A stretch of DNA of 64,000 nucleotides from Trochalopteron elliotii (GCA_024734555.1 JANPWX010000204.1:947527-1011526), one strand, 5' to 3'. Positions 1-14,700 are shown, numbered from the stretch's first letter. The notes: generated by a model not told the origin, from the letters alone. Numbers and translations: made by a program.

Positions 1-3000
1 ACATAAAGGTGGGAATAGTGTTTCCTCTTTTCTTGCTCTTATTACCGTGGCAGATAGCAGTAATTAAAGCCAACTTTAAATATGGTGTTTTAGTTTCTCC
101 TTCAGGTTTTCTTTCCCAAGCCAATTAAAATGAAAAATACCCCCCTATGCTCCATCCCCTGATTGTCTGTTGCTGTGGTATCCCTTCATTTCCACCAAGT
201 TCGTTGGTAGCATCATATAGGCAGCATAAAGTATGAAATTACCTAAGATTCAAACCTGTGGCAGCTTTTTTTCTACCTCGTCTTCAGTCATCACCTACCT
301 AATTTGCAAATTCATCACCCATATTACAGCATTTAGTACTTTAATTTTATAAATGAATCTTTGCTATTTTTCTCAAAGGAGTAATTTGCTCCTTCATGGT
401 TGTTTCCTTTCCTGTAAATGAGTTGTTGGTATTGTGCTGGCTGTAAGCTGCCTTTTCTAAGGACGACTGATATTGAGCCGGCATGCTAAGGCATGGTGCA
501 GGCCAAGGGAAACACTGGTCCTGAAAACAAGTAACAGCACCGTTTGAACATGAATTGCTCTGTCTCTTCTGATTAGCGGCAGCATTTCAGGACATGCATT
601 TCCTGAAGTGGAACGTAAACAGTTTTTAAGAACTGGTCCTTGATAGCTGATACAGATATTTTGTGCACCACTAATCTTTGTCATGTCATGCAGGCATGTA
701 TCCATTTCTGGAATCAGCCTGTTTAGAGTTTTTGGTAACACATAGATTCAGTATCTATGAGTCACTGTGGCAGCTCTAGGTTGTCAGTGTTATGCAGAAA
801 AGAGATTGAGGTCTGTTAACTGAGTAGTGTACTATAGTTAAAGATGACTTGCATGGGGTGTGTTAAAAAATGGTCTACTGGTTCATTCCCAGTGAAATCA
901 AAGTGGACAACTTAGGTGTATAGGAGCCCAAATCAGCAACAGAGCACAGCCAGAATGCATTACAGTGTGATTGCTGACAGACAACTGATGCTCTGCAGTG
1001 GAAGAAAGTTCAAGAAATCCCCAGGGAAGGTCCAGTGTAGTAAATGGCTTCAGCCTCTCCCATTTAAGTTTGTAACTATCACCAGGTCCAGTTTGCCTGG
1101 CATCACAGTGGAGATGGATACACAGTCTACTCTGGGCCCATCTTAGTCCTTCCAAGGACATAAATAGAGATGCAGTGAGAGCAATGTGCAGCTGGAGAAT
1201 AAAGTGGTTATTTATTTTACAAAGGCAGTCTGCATGAGGAAGTTTTGTGATGGACACAAGGTTGGCTTAGCATGCATTTCATACAGTAAGCATTGAGAAT
1301 TAATGAGATATCCTACTTAATAATAACATGATGACTATATTTTGTATGTTTAGCTTCTGTATGGGTCTGGAGCTGGGGAACAAAGCCAATACTGCTGTAT
1401 CTAATGTCAGTTAGGGGTCCTGAGGCTTAACTTTTTTTGGTGTCCTCAGTGGTTATTTCTAATGCAAGGATTGAAAAAGAAGTTCAATTATATATGTTTG
1501 TATTAATCTACTATTAGTAGTAATTTCCCCAGTTATGAACATTTGAGACAAATTTTATTCACACTTAGCAGGTATGTGCCGTAAACCAACCTGTAGCCTC
1601 ATATTCCCTTGTGGCTTTTGAACACGCACATGTTGAAAACAGCCTCCTGGTCCAGGTAAGGCATTTCTGGGCTGCTGTCAGAAGAAGCTGACTTTGGGAG
1701 TCAGGCCCATATTGACTTGCTTCTGCTTGTGACACCTCTGCCTTAGCAGTGCCCTGTGTTGGTAGGTTTTGTTGTTCTCGCAGAGCAGTTCTATTTCAGG
1801 GGAAAACTGAAAGCAGGCAATTTCAGGTGAAAACTAAAAAATTCTCACAAGGCTGCAATTGCCATCTTTTGTCTTTAAATCACTTCCATCAGAAATAAGA
1901 GATGATTACTTCCCATGTGTAGTTACTATCATGTCATCTTAGTTCAGGTTATTTTCACTTACTCAAGAGGCCACAGTGGGGAGGGATCTGAGATGACAGT
2001 GTTGCTAAGCTGAGCTCATCAAAGCTGCAAAGGTTTTACAGTTTGTGTGCCAAAGAGGCAACTGAACTGCAGTGAAAAAGCAATTAAATTTCTCAAGATA
2101 AAAGAACCTTTTGATAGATGTGTGGTTTAATTCAACTTCCTAAATTAATATGAAACATAGCAGTAAAAATCTTCTGCGTCTGTCCATGTAACTACACTTG
2201 CTCAACATGAAATTTCTTCTTCTCCCTCTGATTTCTGAAGGACAAAGCTGTGCTGTCAGATTCTGCATTGTGTAGATAATGGTGTAGAAGTAAGTAGACC
2301 CTATTGTGATGAATTGTGGGGATTGCTTTATATTTAGTTATTCATAAGCACTTGTTATTGAAGGGTTCTTTATTTAGCTATTCTTGTTCCAAAATATTGT
2401 ATTTCTGTTCACTCTTAGCTACTGGTTCTGCCAGAATGCCCTCACCTTGGACTTGTTCATGAACAGCTGCACTGAGTAACTGCGTGTAGACAAGAGTGTA
2501 ATCTTTCCTGATGAGTACAAATACATATTTATCCAAGTAGCTGAAACTGTTAACAGATGGCAGATGGAAGTAAAAGCATATTGTGTGCACTGCTCCTTCT
2601 TTCTGTGTTCTTCCCCCTCCTCTATTTGGGGAAACCAGAGAGAGAATTATCACGTGTTCTTGAAAAGTGGATGTAACTACTCTGCCAATGAACTTTCAAA
2701 CACTCTGCTTCCAACAACAGAGTTTTAATGTTCTCATGCCTTTGCAGAGTTGGAAAATGTTAAATAACCATTCTGAGAAAAACATCAGAGCAACTCCTTG
2801 TCATCTCTTTAGAGCAGAACATAGATATTTGCAAGACAGAATGTCAGTCAGTATTTGAAGTGGGGTTTTTTTGTCCATTTGAATAGAAAAATACTGAGTT
2901 CTGCTGATGTTATAAAATCTTAAAATACTAACTGTTCAGAACACTGGTTTTTAAAATGATTTTCAGGGACTTACAGAATCTTGAACCCCTAATTATTTTT

Positions 3001-3025
3001 TGTTAGAAGGGAAAACCTTTCTTCC

Positions 3026-3065
3026 TTGAAGTGTATTGAGCAGCGTATTGAAGTGAATTGAGCAG
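3026..3065. repeat. Imperfect 22-bp tandem duplication
   Basis: Two copies of an 18-bp core (ttgaagtgtattgagcag at 3026 and ttgaagtgaattgagcag at 3048) lie 22 bp apart and differ at one base. Confidence 0.85.
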
Positions 3066-3164
3066 TACAACTTCTCCTTAGTCACACTAATCAAAGGGTC
3101 ACTTTTTTCTGTACCTTGCCTTGCAGCAGTTAAATAAAATCCTCTACAACTTTGGATGCTTGCT

Positions 3165-3168
<4 letters not shown>

Positions 3169-3195
<27 letters not shown>
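3169..3195. repeat. Poly-T tract (27 T)
   Basis: An uninterrupted run of 27 T. No retroposed gene body or complementary polyadenylation signal is evident next to it. Confidence 0.95.
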
Positions 3196-3200
<5 letters not shown>

Positions 3201-5616
3201 TCCCCTCATCATATCTATCCCAGAAAAGAACTAGGGAAATATGTTTTTGCTTTTGAAGTACATCTAAGGCCATTGGTCATTTGGAAGTGTAAGTTCTTCA
3301 TTCTTCTTTTTTAATGAGAAACATTTGGGAGGGATGGTGGTGACAGGAAATTGAAAGGACAAATAGTTCTGATGTTTATTGCCATCTCCTTAAGTTAGTT
3401 TAAACTGCAGTTAATCAAGATGCCTGGATTAACTCTCAGAAATGAAGTTTGAGAATTCTGCGTCTTCCATGTAGTTTTTGTTTTTCTACTGCACTAGGGG
3501 ATTTGTTTGTTTTCTCTGAAGTGTTTTTACTTGTTATTCTACCCTACTTTGTTATTCTGTCCCCATGATAACTTTTATAACTTTTAACAGTGGGTTTATG
3601 ATATGATACTGGATAAAAATGGTAGGAAACATTCGGTGATTTCTCTGCTCAGCTCGTTACCGGAATTACAGCACCTTCAGAGAGCTGGCTATTTTTTTCG
3701 ATTGGAAGACTTCATTCATCCAATTTCCCAATCTAAAGAACAGGAAACCTGGTGGGGAGGTTTTAAAAGCAAGGAATACATACAGATTAGAAGTGTCAAA
3801 AGACTGACACTTAAAATTCAAGGAACTGTGGTTGGAACTGGTAACTGTACTTACTGAAGGCATAGGAGCATCCTTGATGCATGATTGTAAAATTAGGCCA
3901 TTAAGTCTGGCTGCATTTTCACACAAGATTAGGAGCATATTTCCCTCTCCACCCGTCCCAGCTTGGGTCAGTCAGTGTCTGCTTGGCCCCACACGACTTC
4001 CCAGGGTTTAGTAGGGGAGGCACTACCTGGTCACAGGAAAAGTATGAGGTTGCTTCATCTGTGATTTCAGTTTTGTTATTGCCCGGAAAAGCTGTTACAA
4101 GTCCACTTTATTGAACTTAATTGTTTCCTTCCTGTTTGTGGCTCTGCAAGGCCACTGCTCCCACTCTGCATGCTTGGGGACTTGTTGGACCAGCCCAGTG
4201 GTTTAACCACTTAGCCTGGCAGAAAAACCTAACCCTGCAATAAAAGTCAGCAGAGTTTCTTTGCCTTGTGGAAGGATGAGCTTGAATGCTGTTAAAAGGC
4301 AGCACTGTGCAGGCAGGAGCAGCGAGACTAAGAAAGAAACCGGCCTTGTAATAGGAAAGTGCTAATAGTGTCAGTCATTTGTTAAGATGTTGCCAAAACT
4401 ATCCAGATTTCAGAAATATAATCTATTTTCTCATCCATTAAATTTTTGTGTTTATAGTTTATTAGCTCATTTAAAACACCTATGTTTACATATCTGTGAA
4501 TCCCCAATGTTTCTTAACATGATCAAAAGCTGAAAATTACAAATTGCTGCAATACCGACATTTGTTGGGGATCTGAAAGTAACCCTGTAAATTCCATCTT
4601 GGTTTTAGTAGTTTTTTTCCTTGTTTTCTGAACAAGCAGGGATCTGTTCTTGAGGCTGTGAAAATAAAATATTTTTTTATGGATTTATGTATTAAAAACT
4701 GAGCATTCTGTATTACCTTTGAAAAAAAAAGTCTCCTGTTATACATGCTGTGTAACAGAGATCTCTTTCATGATTCAGTGTCAGTCACTATTTATCTCAG
4801 AGTGATCACTTTTAAAATTTCACTCACAGTTTAACTGAGCCTTAAAAAGCAGTTTGGTTATTTAAAAAAAAATTAATGTAAATCTGCTGGGTCAAAATGG
4901 TACCAAATTTTATTTATTGGTTTGAAAAAATAATTTTTGTAGGTTTCTAAGCATAGCCTTCACTTTTCACTTTGATACTCAAATTATCATTATCTTCTAG
5001 TAACTATTCTAATAGTAATCATGACTATCTAAAGATGGTTAGTTAAAAATTATGTATGTAAAATTATTTTTAAGAACCTGAAAACCCTTAAAAGCACTTG
5101 GAAGTAGCACTTACAATGTAGTAAAGATGGGAAAGCTGATATGGAATAAGCTATAATTAACAGCTGCTTCTGTTTTTAAAAGACAGCTTTAAACATGTTT
5201 TTCATATTAGAATTTAGGAGAGACAACTCCCACTGCTTAAACCAATTTGTTAAATATGGGGAAATTGCATTCCCATCCTTTGAAGGATACTGGAAGGATT
5301 GAAAGCCAGAGTTTTGCTCTAGACAGCTGTTTTGTCTGGCTTCTGGTAGATAAGATGTCAAGTCCACACTTCAGCTTAAGCTTCACTGGTGATTCAAGGA
5401 ATGTTAGAGAATACAAAAACTGAAAAGCAGCCTCTCTTGGGACCTTTCAGAGCAGCTAATTATTATTAGCTACACTATCTAATGACCTTTTCTCATTGTG
5501 GTCTGTTGTGATACCTTCTCCTGTTCACAGCAGTATTTATTTTGCTTCCAATCATATTAATTATAATAATTTTTGTCATAGCAACCAAGTATTACAATGA
5601 TTTGTTGCTAAGGGGT

Positions 5617-5706
5617 TTGTTAAAATGAAGATAAAGTATACTTAATTGGGGATTTTTTTTATTGTTAAAATGAAAGCAAAGTACACTTAATTGGGTGTTT
5701 TTTAAA
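5617..5706. repeat. Imperfect 45-bp tandem duplication
   Basis: Two adjacent 45-bp units start at 5617 and 5662. Each begins ttgttaaaatgaa, contains a variant of aaagtatacttaattggg and ends in a T-rich run. The units differ by a few substitutions, so the duplication is not brand new. Confidence 0.85.
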
Positions 5707-8700
5707 AAGTTAGTGTTACTCTATATGAGTGTGATTTTTTTTCCCTGAGTCTTCTGATAAACTTGGAATCTTCTATTCTGCTGAATATGTAGGTTCATTA
5801 CTACTTTTTATTTCCTTTAATAAAGGGTAAGTTATGCGGAAGAAAAAAAATTAAATTCTTTAAGAAGTATTCTACTATTCTCCCTGTCATTATGGAGGTA
5901 TTGCAAGAATCTCTTGCTCCTAAGAAAATAACTCTTTTAAGGAGCCTGTTCAAAACTGAGTCAGCCCCATAAAAACACAAAAAATGCGATTTTTTGGCGA
6001 AACCCTGTGAAAAAGTGGAATACTGTGAACAGTTATGCTATGACTGTTCTGACTGTCCTACAACTGTTATCCTAGAGCTGTACTCCCAACCTGGCTGGGA
6101 TGGTTACTCTTAATGGGATATACTAAGCCAGCAATACAGTTTTGGTGGGGTAAATGTTAAGATCCAGTGTAGAGAGCGAGGTTTCACTTCTATGAATGGT
6201 TATTTCTTCATGTAACTGGTTAGGAAACCTACCTAAAGGGAAATGTCTGTCTAGCCTTGGAAAAAATTAAATTCTTCTTCTTACTACTATTATTATCTTG
6301 ATAGCTGTTTTGTAGGAGTGATCCTAATGCATACCGTAGGAGCAGTCTCACAGGAGTGAGATTTTTCTAGGGCAAAACAAAAAAGTACACCAAAAGGAAC
6401 AGCTGAAAGGTTAAAGCAATTTCAGCTAACATGCACCAACTCTTCCATATAAGAGGGGTCTGAAAGGATAAGTGTAAGAGGGCCAAGAAGATCCCAACAC
6501 CACTGCGCCCAAAAGCTGTTGTGATTTAAGACCAGAGCAAAGGTGACTATTACAAGGAGGAGGTCTTTTAAACAGTGCAAGTCATGCCCTAATGACAGTC
6601 ATAAAAAAGGGAGTGAGAATATAAAAGAGTAGTGCACCAGGCTTAAAGCATTAATGACTGAAATAAAAATAAAACTGCTTCCCCCTGCCTCCATACTGTC
6701 CCCCCTGCTCTGTTCTTTCCCTTCTTATTTCCTCCAGCTTTTCTTGCAGAGCACAATGCAGTATGACATGGGATGTCCCTCTGGCTGGTTAGGGTACAAT
6801 TGTCCTGCTCGTGCCCCCTCCAAACCTGCCGCCCACCTTCAGCCTCCTGGCTGGTGGGGCAGCGTGGAACCAAGAAAGCCTTGCTGCTGTGCTTCATCCT
6901 CTCTGAAACCAGCACAAATAGCTAAGATGTGAATAAATGTACAGAAATGGAGTATGAGAGGTCGTCATCCCCTTCATGAGGATAAATTGTTCCACTTAGA
7001 CCTCTGAGTTCATGGAGAAGAATTATGTGATGACGAGCGTAAGTATGACACAGTTGATATTTTTTGAGATTCAATAAGAAAAGTTTTGACTAAAGGTTCT
7101 TTGTTAAGGTTTAAATTTTCTTGTGAAAAATATATATAAAAAGACAACTTGCAGTTCATTTGCCTTTAAAAAAAGAAATTATGGGTAAGAGTAAAATTTG
7201 TGGCCATAGATCAGGAAGGTGAGGGAAAACCCAATAATGGAATTTCAAAAAGAAATCTGGAAGCTATGTACTTCAACATCCTCACAAATGAATTAAAGAA
7301 TTGATGGTTAAGTAAGAGATAATTTTTCCAAATAATTCAAAATTATTTTGGATAGTCAAAGCTAAAATTGCCTATGAAAGAATGCAAAAGAGATATGCAC
7401 AAGACTGAGCCAAATTAATGTAATTATAAAAATATTACAGAATAAATTATATGTTTGAGGAGAAATTCCAACTATGAATTAGTGTCTCGTGATGATCATG
7501 GATGATGGCAAAGAAACTTGACAGGAGGAAAGAGCTGTTGGATAGATTGTGGAATATCATTGCTCAAAAAGGTAATCATGAGATTAAGAATTTCAAAGAG
7601 AGAATTAATACAGAAAGAATAAAGCCGAAAGAATTTTGGGATTAGTTCTAATAGCATCAGTTTTTGACTGTTCTGAAAGGGTGCCTGCCATACAGCCAGG
7701 TAAACTGTGGTTAAATAAAAGAAAATGCAGTTTAAAAAAGATAAACAGTTCCCTAAACTTTCAGGATAGGAAAAGAGCCCTAAAGAGCAGTAAATATGGT
7801 GAATATGTGCTTTCATTATATGTATTTCACACCAAGGGGAGAAAAGGGTATTTTCTTGCCATTTATGGTACATCAGGTAAATACTCCTGTAAGTATTTTT
7901 TGTGTAGTATTATACAATGTAAAACAATTTGATTTTTTTCTGTCTGTTTTGTATTTTATAACGTTAACAACAATTGATTCATATGTTTATGAAAAGTTGT
8001 AAAGTTGGTCAAAGTGTGAAGAGCAATTTTAGAGTTATACTTAATTTAGAACTCACATTTTGACAGCAAAAAATATATTTTGGTTCAAGTAAAAAATGCA
8101 ATAATTTTGGAGCTTCTGCTTTGGAGAGAACATAATGAAATACCTTTTATAAACTTCTGGCATTCTCACAGATGCCAGAGAGACCAATGCCATATGTAGT
8201 AAAGTGGCACAAGTTACAATAGTTTAGTGTACTTTTTATGTTTTAAGCCATTTAGAAGAAAGGCGAAGTTGTCTACTCTCAACCTATTCAACTTCCATGT
8301 ACTTCAGAATAACTTCTAATCTAAAGAGTTCTTCAGATATGAAATGCTGTCCATGTTGCTAAATGTCACCCTTGATGTTTTTCTTTAGTACATTAAAGAA
8401 GATATCTTCTTGAGGGCTGTAGTTTTTGGTCTTCCATTTTAACCATCTTTCACCAATAAAATGGAAGTTCTTATTCTTTAGTATCCTGTAAGTAATCACT
8501 TCCAAGACGGAAAAAAATGTATAGTTACCATCATCTTTCTCACCGTCCTCTTGTTGATGGCATTTTCTGGCTAAGGAAATACACATCTCGTTAGCTAGGA
8601 AACAGAAATCACTGAACTGCTGCTTAAAATGGCACATGGTATTAAAGAATTTATAGCGCTTGAGATTTCTCTTCATAATAATTATAAACCTCTGGATAAC

Positions 8701-11031
8701 AGGTTTCCTTTTTTTGTGTGTGGGTAGAATCACATTCTGATGCTTTCCTCTGCTTTCTCTGACTGACATTCATGAATTATATGTGTATGTGAATAAGCAT
8801 ATACAACCTATTTTTCAAAAGTGGTGGAAAAGCAAGCTGCAAGCCAAATATATCTATGTTCCTAGTGTTGAACTTGAATCTACTGCCTAGAAGTTGTTCA
8901 AGAGAAGACAGAACTGAATTCTTCTGAGGGACGCACAGCAAGGAGATAAGAGGCAACAGTTACAAGTCTGACTGGATGTAAGGAAAAAATCAGTATTTAA
9001 GCACCAGTGTTACCATTCATGCCAACATTTGTATATTTAGCTTTAATAATTTCCCCATCTGCACTTCGCACACCATCCTGACTCTGTGGTACATATTTCA
9101 CAAGCACAACTTGTCCTATGAAATCAAGAGCCAACTCTTGACACCTGGGCAAAAAGAGCTACTCTTAGTTGCAGAGGAAAGGCTTGGAGCTTTCAAGGAA
9201 AAATCGATGAATGAGTTCCTTACTGGCATGATGGATTGAAATACAGTCAGGCAGGAGGAAAATAATGAAGGCAAAACCCCTCTCTAGGTATGGAATGAAA
9301 AATTTGAAAAAGAGATGCAAAGCACTTGCTGACTCCTAAAAAGCAGAAGTTTACAACAAATATGTTCAAATTGATCACCATAGGAGGTTGCAGAGTATAA
9401 GCTGTGTGTGATCTTCATGGGTGGGCTGAAAACATAACTGCTAGACAGTGCTCTTTGCAGTCATTGACATATGATAGCTCTTTGATTTGTATAAAATAGA
9501 TTTATGTTTTATTGATCCATAGCAAGCACATTTTTATAGCAGCAAGCAGCTTATTTACAAAGGGAAGTATGTAATGTAAATGACAGTGAGTCAAAAGAAG
9601 CATTTCAGAAATGTGAGCAGTCTGATATGCCAGTAAAATAAGCACTTGTTTGTTTGTTTTCAGTATGTACTGAAATATATACATTGAAACTTCTTAGGTA
9701 AGAAGAAATAATTCTAGGTAGGTGGTACTCAAGACAGATTATGAACTAGTCTTTAAAGAAAACAGCTAGACCAAAACCGAAAACTGAACAGACTTCAGTT
9801 ACTTAACTGATAATGTAGTCACTAATATGTATATTTATAGCACTGTAAAAAGTAGATCACTTACAGATAAATGTTACCAGGTAAAATAATTGCTCTCTTA
9901 GATACAGGTATTTTGAATTAATTTATGATAAAAATACCCTTTGTTTCCAGGAATAATTATGTACTTTTGGTAAGGTTTCATGGTCCATGAATACAATAAG
10001 ATTCACTTTTCCTGTCATGTAAGTTCTCTATGTCTGTGGGCAAAGCAGCAGACCTGCTCCTTTAGCAAGCCCTGCCCCATCTCTCACCATCAGTGTATGT
10101 GGCTGCATTTTCAAACCTTAGCCTGGCAAACTGCTTCCTGTCCTGCTGAGACTGTCAGATTTCAGACCTCTCTTAAGAAGCATTATCACATTTGTTGTAT
10201 ATTAGCATTAAAAACAGATGCAAAATCAGAACAGGTAAAAATGCCCTGTATGTACAAAACTGTGTCATTCCAGAAAACAGGGCTAGAAAACAAACCAGTG
10301 ATGGTTGCAAATTTATCCCAGACAAGGGCAAAGGATCCTAAAGTTTGACTGTAAATGGAGCTGCTGGATAAGTAACTGTAGAACACTGAGGAAGAAGAGG
10401 AGAATGTGACCATTTTTGTGTCGTGTCAACAGGTGACACACAGTAAGCAGTGTAACAGAAGGGGAAACCATGGTTTCATATGCTTTGAGATTTTGCTGTA
10501 GTTGAACAAGATTTTTATGCTTAGCAAGAAGCTTCTATAAACAGCATAGGGAAATAGCCAAGAAATGCTTGCCTGCTGTTCAGAAATACTGTGTGAACAC
10601 GTCTTTTTGTTTCTCATATATTTTATTTTGTCTTTAAAAAGTTAATTTAGTGCTTTGTTCTTAGAGAAGTATGTAATTGCTGGATTTGCTGAAGTCAGTT
10701 ATTGAATTGGTCAAATTTGCCCTAGTAAACACTGAAGATTTTTTGTTTCAGTGGAATACTTAGCCACACGTGTTTCTGAAAAGTGGCTTTCAGGTAAATT
10801 GGTCTTGCTGGTTGGATCAAAGTAAGCATATGCTTTGCTGGCAGGGACAACCTCAAAATGAGTTAAAAGACTTTCTTACCTCTCAGGGAGAAAATAGTGT
10901 ATAGTAGTTAAGAAGCAAGATTTCTGGCTTTTTTTTCTAGCTAAGATGCTTAACTTTTACAAACAGGCTCCTGCATGGGTGAATTAAGAGGACATTAAGA
11001 GGTATTTTCAGATAAGCATGTGACTGAAGAA

Positions 11032-11088
11032 TGATTGGTTGATGATCTCAAGGTCTTTTCAATCCTAAATGATTCCATGATTCTATTA
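11032..11088 (+). mobile_element. CR1 LINE, 3'-end fragment, sense
   Basis: The segment reads like the last bases of a CR1 element: a gattggttgatgatctcaag start, then a ggtctttt(c)aa..cctaa motif, ending in the hallmark gattccatgattctat, a degenerate copy of the CR1 terminal octamer repeat. Only the extreme 3' end is present, as is usual for 5'-truncated CR1 copies. It is non-coding here. Orientation is the same as the host gene. Confidence 0.8.
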
Positions 11089-11691
11089 ATTTATTTTTGC
11101 TTTAAGTAATTTAAATTTTTGTTGCAGACTTATGCTGCCAGTTATGGGACACTTTCAACTTCTGGCTTTACTTTTTCTGTACTATCTCATAAATGAAGAT
11201 ACTGTTTATGTAGGAAGCTTTCAGGTGTTTGTTTGAAAAATATAATAATACCCTTGAATAGAAGCCTCATGGCTTTGCATGAATGAAGTGGAACACTTTA
11301 GATGAAAGGAATCAAATTGCTATCCTTGAAACTCCTTTCAGAGGATAGCAAAAGATACTTTATCCTTTGCAGAAAGAGCAAAAAACAGTGAAAGAGGAGA
11401 TGGTCAGGGAGACTGGAGGGGAAAAAAAAGAAATGATGGTTTAGGAAATAATATTTTCTTTGGGGAAAAGAAATTTGTATATCTCTCTTATGTGTACTCT
11501 GACTTGATGAACTGAGCAAACTTACCAATGAAGAGATCATCTTGAATGCAGTGGTCACTTCTCTTGTTTTAAGCAATGTCTTTATCATTAAGTGACTTTC
11601 TACAACTAATTTGCTACTGATCTACGTTTGTCAGTGAAAAACATTTTGACTTGACCTCATTTTATTGTCAAATCTATTCGTAAATGGCCTA

Positions 11692-11727
11692 GGTGGGGAG
11701 GTTTGGGTTGGTTTGGGGTTTTTTTTC
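11692..11727. repeat. GT-rich low-complexity tract
   Basis: Runs of G alternate with runs of T (ggtggggaggtttgggttgg then tttggggtttttttt). It is similar in style to tracts at 19.35, 22.90 and 32.48 kb. Confidence 0.7.
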
Positions 11728-14700
11728 TACTTTAGTCTTAGTGATCAAAAAGGTGGCTAAATCAAGAGACAACCAATTAAGGATGGTGTGAATTCAGTAT
11801 AAAAAAGAGTTCATTTTTAAGTGTGTTAGATTTTATTTAAATTTTAGAAGAGATTTTAGTCATTACTTTCACGTAGCTTAGTTTAGGTATAAAATTATCT
11901 GTATCAACCTGTCAAGGTAGCCCTTCTTATAAACTGGGCTATTAAAATGGTGTCTTTCCCAGCTTTTACGTAGAAGAGTTTGTGTATGAAGTATGGCATG
12001 TGCTTGTCTAGCTACTTTTGTCTGACATCTAAGTAACTGTCTTACTCATGTGTAAATATTGGAATACAGTCCTCATTGGCTGGTTTTGAGAGAAGACATG
12101 AACATTTCTATAGGTATAATATTCCATTCCTTATTTTCATTTTCCTCAGGCTACATGCACTAAAAAACTTAATTTCAGATAACTGCTGTGAGCTTAATTT
12201 CACATTGCATCAATTTTAGGAACTCTTGCTGCAGTGACAATTTTTTATTTAATCTCCTTTTTTAAAAATTTATTTTAGTAAAAGCATTTCTATAAAATGG
12301 GAAAACATAAAACCAACCAAACTCAAAACCTGATTTTTTTTTCTTTCTGTCTTATCCTTTGATTAGCTCCTCCACTGTTCACTGGGTAGAAGAAGAGTTT
12401 GAAATGAAATAAAAATTGAACAGCTGACACTACATAGTAAATATTTGCAGTTTTTGATGTATGGATGCATAAGAGCATGGAGGAAGTGCCTCAAAGAGCA
12501 TCTTCAGAATGAATGAGCTGTTTTTTTGTGTGGTAGTTAATGTAAGGGTTTATGTGAGAGCTCTGTAAGCTGATAAAAGCATGAGGTGCTGTAGTGACTT
12601 AATCACACAGAGACACAAGGGTCTGCTGAAGATAACTGGAAATAAGCACCCTGTGTCAGTGTCAAAAGCATTCCCTTTAATGGTACTTCTGGATTTTCCC
12701 CCTTGGAAATTAAAATGTTTGATAATTAAAAAGTAGCTCTTTTGGTATGTCATAGGGATTTCCATTTCAGTTAAGGACTATTCTACTATCACAAGTTTGT
12801 GGTAGGTATATGTTTGGGTATTTCTTTCAAAATTATATAAAATAGCCTTTTAACATATGTCCAGCTTATTTATTTTTGTATTTGTTTAACTCATAATAGT
12901 AGCAGGAGAGTATTTGAGGCATAATGAGAGATGCTGCTGAATCTCTGGGTTTTGCACTTCATAGAATTGTGCTTTAAAGCTCTGGAACCTAGTGACTTTT
13001 TTTGTTAATAATTGTGTGTCTCAGTCTTCTGGTACTCATCAGAAGTTAACTTTGGATACAGGATATAAAGTTTTTTCTAGGTTGAAATCAGACAAGTTTA
13101 AATGTCTAAACTATAAATAAATCAGCTTGAATATTATACACCATCTGTTCATGTTTCCTTATACTCAAAGTTAATTGTATGGTAATAGTATACTTACTTT
13201 TCTACTCTGGACCTTTATATAGCATGTGGATGAAGTTTCCACAGCAAACAGAAGTTTTTATTGAGGCTCTCTTACAGTGTCTTGAAATCTTTTATGTTGC
13301 TAGAGAGTGGCAATTAAGACAGTAAGGGGAAAAAACACCCTATGTGCACATGCAGGTGTGTGTTAATACCCCGATATGTCCATAATAAATTGCTTAGCTC
13401 ACAATAAAAGCATTTTGTCCTCAGAAGTCCATCCTGGATGTAAGATTTGAGGCATTCAATATCTTACCCTGAAATAGCATAGGATGAAGAGGAAGGAGGA
13501 AAAGAAAGCATGACTGTTAGTAAGGGATTGTTCTCCATATCTCTCAGGCACAAGATGAATAGCCCCTGAGTTCCCTAGCTATTCTGACATCCACTGAATT
13601 TATTGTTCTACAAATACCTTGAATTTTTTCACATCCAGGGACCTGTTTACAGCACAGAGATGGATCACACAGGTTTTTTTCTTTAGTTTGTATTGTCCTT
13701 ATTCATCACTTACTTTTGTCAGGACTGTGATGTTTGACTTTGGTTTTGTGCACAGGATTGACTAAGCTTAAGCCAAGGATAGCCAGATATGCCAAAGGAC
13801 AAAATGACTATTACTCAATTTGTCGTATCTGCCATTATTAAACAGTAATCACTGTAAGAGAGCGGAACAGAAATGCTTTGAGTAGCCCTGTCCTATCACT
13901 GTTTACCTTGATCAAAATGGAAGTCTGCTTTGCCAAGGCACACTGTTTATTTCCCATTCCTGTTACAGAGGAGAAGCCATCCACTGTGATATCAGTCATC
14001 GTAGCTATCAGCAAATGCTGGTAAATTAAAGGTGATCTTTGAATATTTTGTAGTATTTTGGTGTGTTAGTAAAACATTTTGTCTTTACTGCCTATAAAGG
14101 AGCTGGCCATAAAATTACTGAATCATATTTATGGTTCTCTAAGCAAGGTGCGCCAAAGTAATTTTCACAAATGCTATGAAATAAATTAAAAAGGATGGGG
14201 TTTGTGTGGTGTTTGTTTTAAAATAATTAAATCTGAGTAGAGCTTCTGTGCTCAAATGTCATGAGTTGAGGTCTAAAGTAAACATGGGCATTGAGTTAAA
14301 GTTACTGTTCAGGTTTGCAGTTTCAGCTTGCTTTTCAGAAGTAATAGTCTTGCTGCTTTAGGTGACACATGATTAACTGAATCTCTCTGGGGCATTACAC
14401 CACCATGAGACAAAATCTAATCATACCAATTTTCTTAAATCTCGCAAGTGCTTCTTATTTAATATTTTATAAGTATTTTGTTACTCTTCGTATTATTTAT
14501 TGTGCATCCTTAGCCAAAATATAACTTACCTGACTGAGCAGTTAAATACAAAATTCAATGGTTGTCGTTTCAGGCCAGGATAGCTGAGGAGAAAGTGCAG
14601 TACAGCAGACAGCATGTTTTTTATGTGAATGTGTATATTCTGGTATTTAGTTTCCAATGATGGAATCTTTATCAACTTTCTGCAATGGGCACATCTCAAG

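Noticed and set aside
1651..1662. tccag|gtaagg as a true exon end
   Set aside because: The donor is good, but no coding frame or acceptor of the gene family precedes it.
3169..3600. Poly-T as the tail of a minus-strand processed pseudogene
   Set aside because: No complementary AATAAA precedes the tail and no recognisable gene sequence lies beside it.
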